DNA from: an uncultured Bacilli bacterium
GTDB taxonomy: Bacteria > Bacillota_I > Bacilli_A > RF39 > UBA660
Assembly: GCA_947632685.1 (NCBI GenBank)
Contig: CANRQD010000065.1
Coordinates: 1 to 7,578 of the forward strand
Reading direction: 5' to 3'
DNA: 7,578 bases
The translations under genes and the position numbers were made by a program. Positions 7,101-7,578 of the stretch are shown in pieces. Under the pieces are notes generated by a model. That model did no database searches and had not been told where the DNA came from. It saw only the letters and a program-made list of their open reading frames with translations. Numbering within the stretch: the first letter of the stretch is position 1; each line of letters starts with the position of its first letter.

Positions 7101-7578
7101 CTTTGATAATGGTGATAAATTAGGTAGTTTAGAAAATGATGAATGTAAGATAGATTTAATTTCACAAAGTTTTTCTATTTTAAGTAATGTTATAGAAAAA
7201 TCAAAAATATCTAGTGTTATTAATTCTGTTGAAAAACGTCTTGTTAATAAAGATTATAAAATTATAAAATTACTTGATCCTCCATTTGAAAAATCTCTAA
7301 ATACACCTGGATACATTATGAGTTATCCTAAAGGTATTCGTGAAAATGGCGGACAATATACTCATGCAACTGCATGGTATATAATGGCTTTAATTAAAAG
7401 TGGTTATAGCAATAGAGCTTATAAATATTATCAAATGATTAATCCAATTAATAGAAGCTTAGATAAAATATCTACTGATATATATAAAGTAGAGCCATAT
7501 GTAATTGCTGCTGATATCTATTCTAAATTAGGATATGAAGGAAGAGGAGGGAGGACTTGGTATACAGGTTCATCAGGT
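199..7578 (+). CDS. ndvB: Cyclic beta-1,2-glucan synthase homologue (GT84-GH189-GH94), 3' end cut by window
   Basis: One open frame of 2460 codons without a stop, running off the right edge. The protein belongs to the NdvB/ChvB/Cgs family: inner-membrane enzymes that make beta-1,2-glucan from UDP-glucose, cyclise it and control its length. Domains by residue: N-terminal region 1-310; membrane pair about 313-352; GT84 core about 383-690; further membrane helices about 716-885; cyclisation domain about 900-1290; first beta-sandwich and linker about 1315-1790; GH94 from about 1795. Key motifs of all three activities are present, so it should be functional. Characterised proteobacterial members are roughly 2800-2870 residues; this one probably ends 100-200 residues past the edge and is somewhat shorter. 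Trp is always TGG. It appears to start its own transcript. No glucan exporter or other partner gene is visible. Family assignment is secure; the exact product (cyclic or linear) is inferred. Confidence 0.95.
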   Translation, partial: MHKYLKKFFLDCADINKYYDNLVSKTKLFKYVGITNEWLIDNYYLIVENKKNIYENRKGISKKLSKCNSIYAVVKNIVEESEYNINYRNFIKDINTYQKKQNIYFSYKEISSIPEILLLIYVSKLNEICKESYKELCAKEEIEKIVNNLDSTANINVFNNIDIVHDSNYIFEINNQLKKLGVGTNLLFREYNILLERNNISIREILNDEYKKRANTNILISNIFNNIKEFVDYDIEDLYESISMCEKLLMKDKVYYNMTSETKILYREKITKLANKKNISEDKYVETLLNNIDLSCNHIGFSLFKKKKYTARMIIYILSILACSFIITYYISKYFIASQILGFLILIIPVNQLVIQIINQILSLFIKVRPLPKMDYSKKIPNSAASMIVIPTIIGNTEKIKKMFDKLEALYIVNKSDNLYFTLLGDIKESDKKSLPIDQEIAKYGVEYVEKLNKKYKKEIFHFVYRKRIWNESENKFLGYERKRGALLQFNRLLLGKMTKKDEDKYFNTNTLHNFDKKIKYVISIDTDTEIVLNSLPNLIGCMAHPLNTPVLNKAKTKVIAGYSIMQPRLNIDIESTNKSLYSQVFAGIGGFDAYSILVPNINQDLFFEGSFAGKGIYDLEIFDQILYNKFPDNLILSHDLIESNYLRCGYVSDVEFIEDFPSEFLNDTKRHHRWARGDTQILGYLLPKTTTKNGTKEKNPINILGKWKILDNVIRMFLYPSLLLLIICTIFFSNHKLLFLLFLYLVISFPIITFLRNKFYYKRNDKTTVYYRNLTFGGKSLIIRSIIVFATIPYYVYLYMDAFCRSIYRLFISHKNLLNWTTAEDVENDSKISLYNYINNFKFNIFVGIILLVVGTVLKNYYALVISIFFLLAPLYIYYVSKSFDYNNKKLDFRKNKDILGIARRTWNYFKENLTEENNYLIPDNYQANRDIKMDYRTSSTDISYSLTSVICAYELKFITINSAITYLDNIIKTIDSLEKWHGHLYNWYDIKTKKVLNPRFISTIDSGNLVASLFVVREFLEKYNEDYLVKLCDKLISNTNFKKLYTKKDVFSIGYLEDEHSLSIYNYNKFASESRLTSFIAICKGDVSSKHWFCLDKSLTTYKKHKGLISWSGTAFEYFMPLLYMRNYKNTLLDESYNFAYFCQKDYASSVSKKLPWGISESAYDELDNSENYKYSSFSVPALKAREDKNTKIVISPYSSLMVMSLYPEDVYQNIERLKQLNMLSKYGFYDSYDYDTKSVVRSCYAHHQGMSLIGITNYLKNNIIQEYFHSNVKIKSFDILLKEKVQVKADIDMKIAKYKKFNYKKEVIHNDIRVFSYISDMPEVSVLSNRKYTLLMNDRGNSFSRYRTLQLNRYRKITEQDYGMFLYIKDIATNKVWSNTYAPINEKPDKYEVVFASDKIKYIRTDGPITTKTEIIVTGLHNSEIRKYTFTNDSDDFKVLELTTYTEPILCENTDDVAHRVFNNMFLESIYDPKTNSLIMTRKNRETGTKTYMINRLLIENPVDKYSYETDRFNFIGRGNTVTNPISLNNELSNNIGTSLEPVMSIRNRIEIAPNSKKDVYFICGFGRSYEQVMEIVNTYDNKLSIKKAFRLSNAMNIIHTKNMNLTGEEMRTYNIMLNYLYQTTKIAVNEKRREYLRKNALAQNGLWKFGISGDRPIILVNITDILNMSFVYDILKAFEYFKNKSIFIDIIIVNSEKEAPDIVKKEIDNELYRIFSVNSFRNTPGGVTVIDNNILTEEDKSLLHIVPRLMFDVKSHYSLKDEIELLQKNNKINDYKLLETEDNLKIVYKDRLKFDNSYGGFSKKGLEYVIKNINTPTPWSNVISNGNFGTIITNNGCGYTYAYNSYEFKITSWTNEMVINDKSEGIKINGKVFEPTKCRHGFGYSILESETKELYHSLTEFVALEDNIKIYILKLTNKDNANKKLDISFFINPTFGNFEEKTSRHILTEFMGDDNYLKLRNVYSIDYSDVNVFMSSSEKIYAATIDKILVKDINVCVDLDANSEKEIVFTLGCSKDEDKNLNLIEKYNNLNMAKNELKLVTNSWNDKLSTIKVKTPDESFDYMLNGWYLYQTISSRIQAKAGFYQVSGAFGYRDQLQDSMNICVVNKDYTRNQILINAKHQFIEGDVLHWWHSKNHFGIRSRFRDDYLWLVYATIYYLEITEDKSILDEEVPFVVGDNLSDHENERGVIFTYSSYTKPLFEHLLLSLKLAMSHMGSHGLPLMGGGDWNDGMNKVGIKGKGESVWLGFFLYDIINNFIKILDKYYPDIKKDSYISFNENLKNNLNKYGWDKNYYLRAYFDNGDKLGSLENDECKIDLISQSFSILSNVIEKSKISSVINSVEKRLVNKDYKIIKLLDPPFEKSLNTPGYIMSYPKGIRENGGQYTHATAWYIMALIKSGYSNRAYKYYQMINPINRSLDKISTDIYKVEPYVIAADIYSKLGYEGRGGRTWYTGSSG
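213..227 (+). repeat. A7T8 homopolymer pair in codons 5-10
   Basis: Seven A (213-219) directly followed by eight T (220-227) lie just inside the start of the gene, encoding Lys-Lys-Phe-Phe. Such tracts are prone to slippage during replication or transcription, and a one-base change here would stop the giant protein almost at once. Comparable A8 runs occur at 346-353 and 1111-1118, so the composition of the genome may be explanation enough. Confidence 0.5.
1135..1254 (+). other. First membrane helix pair (about residues 313-352)
   Basis: Two hydrophobic stretches, about 313-331 and 334-352, are separated by a short SKY turn. They lead into the conserved segment ending RPLPKMDY (to residue 376), which precedes the glucosyltransferase domain in the family. 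They would anchor the GT84 domain on the cytoplasmic face, where UDP-glucose is available. A run of four lysines just before the first helix fits a positive-inside topology. Confidence 0.8.
1345..2268 (+). other. GT84 glucosyltransferase core (about residues 383-690)
   Basis: This is the polymerising domain, which transfers glucose from UDP-glucose in beta-1,2 linkage. The visible landmarks are in family order: the opening strand MIVIPTII (from 387); FVYRKRIWN and GYERKRGALLQFN around residues 470-492; the metal/UDP-binding DxD as DTD at 526-528 (family LDADT); GKGIYD at 614-619; SHDLIE at 638-643, whose Asp is the candidate catalytic base; and RHHRWARGDTQ at 671-681, matching the (Q/R)xxRW motif of processive GT-A enzymes. 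The usual GDWQ reads GDTQ here. All residues expected to be essential are present, so the domain should be active. Confidence 0.92.
2344..2853 (+). other. Second membrane helix cluster (about residues 716-885)
   Basis: Hydrophobic stretches lie at about residues 718-734, 737-757, 782-800, 843-858 and 862-884. That gives four or five helices here and six or seven in the whole protein; six were reported for the Brucella enzyme. They follow directly on the GT84 core, as in processive polysaccharide synthases where such helices form the path of the growing chain. Between the third and fourth lies the conserved segment with MDAFCRSIYRLF and NLLNWTTAED (about 801-825), matching family consensus around a DAixRTxxR and LxWxTA pattern. 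Confidence 0.78.
2896..4068 (+). other. Cyclisation (transglycosylase) domain, GH189-like (about residues 900-1290)
   Basis: This (alpha/alpha)6-type region corresponds to the glycoamylase-like middle domain of the family, classified as GH189 and shown in a characterised relative to close the glucan ring by transglycosylation. Conserved blocks in order: ARRTW (904-908), YLIPDN (921-926), RTSSTDIS (938-945), HGHLYNWYD (983-991), DSGNL (1007-1011), ASESRLTSFIAI (1073-1084), SWSGTAFEYFMP (1112-1123), PWGISESAY (1158-1166) and YAHHQGMS (1247-1254). Glu1119 and Glu1163 are the acidic residues in the best conserved blocks and are candidates for active-site roles; I cannot assign acid and nucleophile without a structure alignment. 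The family normally has RTSPTNIG where this protein has RTSSTDIS. Confidence 0.82.
4141..5568 (+). other. First beta-sandwich and linker (about residues 1315-1790)
   Basis: The segment begins with LSNRKYTLLMNDRGNSFSRY (1330-1349), the same pattern as the start of the beta-sandwich of the GH94 domain further on (ISNGNFGTIITNNGCGY, 1827-1843). It is the first of two related sandwich modules, an ancient internal duplication typical of the family. DRFNFIGRG (1734-like block, translated from 4738-4764) and SLEPVMSIR (4822-4848) are further family landmarks. A helical linker leads to LWKFGISGDRPIILV (5146-5190), also conserved in relatives. The stretch at about 5200-5560 is poorly conserved and I see no catalytic motif in it. 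Confidence 0.75.
5581..7578 (+). other. GH94 phosphorylase-like domain, C-terminal end outside window (from about residue 1795)
   Basis: GH94 enzymes cleave beta-glucosidic bonds with phosphate; in cyclic glucan synthases this domain adjusts chain length before cyclisation. A beta-sandwich opens with GGFSKKGLEYVI and TPTPWSNVISNGNFG (about 1803-1834). The (alpha/alpha)6 barrel then carries GYRDQLQD (2095-2102, sugar binding), HWWH (2133-2136), GGGDWNDGMN (2228-2236 region; an Asp of DWND at 2230 or 2233 is in the place of the GH94 general acid), GKGESVWL, NGGQYTHATAW (2383-2393, with His2389 at the phosphate site) and GGRTWYTGSSG (2450-2460, TGS loop at the phosphate site). The window stops exactly in this last motif, so the final barrel helices and the C-terminal cap are not seen. 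No inactivating change is visible. Confidence 0.9.

Noticed and set aside
199..7578. Pseudogene or truncated synthase
   Set aside because: The frame is continuous from ATG to the edge, all catalytic motifs are in order, and the cut inside the TGSSG motif coincides exactly with the window end.

Overview
The window looks like chromosomal DNA from a very A+T-rich bacterium, by eye about one quarter G+C. It is probably a low-G+C Gram-positive (Bacillota, or a Mollicutes-like lineage using the standard code). The reasons are the strong AATTAA-type codon bias (TTA for Leu, AGA for Arg, ATA for Ile), a tRNA-Ser that follows the Bacillota pattern, an AGGAG ribosome binding site, and Trp encoded only by TGG (about 25 times) with no in-frame TGA. 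The taxon is an inference; nothing in the sequence names it.

Layout: positions 1-66 are the 3' two thirds of a tRNA-Ser(GCU) with an encoded CCA. Positions 67-100 hold its intrinsic terminator. Positions 101-198 are a short intergenic stretch with a promoter, a small palindrome over the -10 region and a ribosome binding site. From 199 to the right edge there is one uninterrupted reading frame of 2460 codons with no stop, so the gene is cut by the window end and not by a mutation.

That gene is a cyclic beta-1,2-glucan synthase homologue (NdvB/ChvB/Cgs family). Reading the frame codon by codon gives the whole family architecture in order: an N-terminal region, two membrane helices, a GT84 glucosyltransferase with DTD, SHD and RHHRW motifs, a second cluster of four or five membrane helices, a (alpha/alpha)6 cyclisation domain of the GH189 type, a first beta-sandwich, a linker, and a C-terminal GH94 phosphorylase-like domain. 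The GH94 domain keeps GYRDQLQD, GDWNDG, the phosphate-site His and the TGSSG motif. In characterised relatives the GT84 part polymerises UDP-glucose into a beta-1,2-glucan, the middle domain closes the ring by transglycosylation, and the GH94 part trims chains by phosphorolysis to set ring size. All three steps therefore appear to be present in this one protein.

I found no transposon, CRISPR array, phage gene or second protein-coding gene. The point of interest is a complete giant synthase of this kind in such an A+T-rich genome, with several substitutions in otherwise near-invariant motifs.
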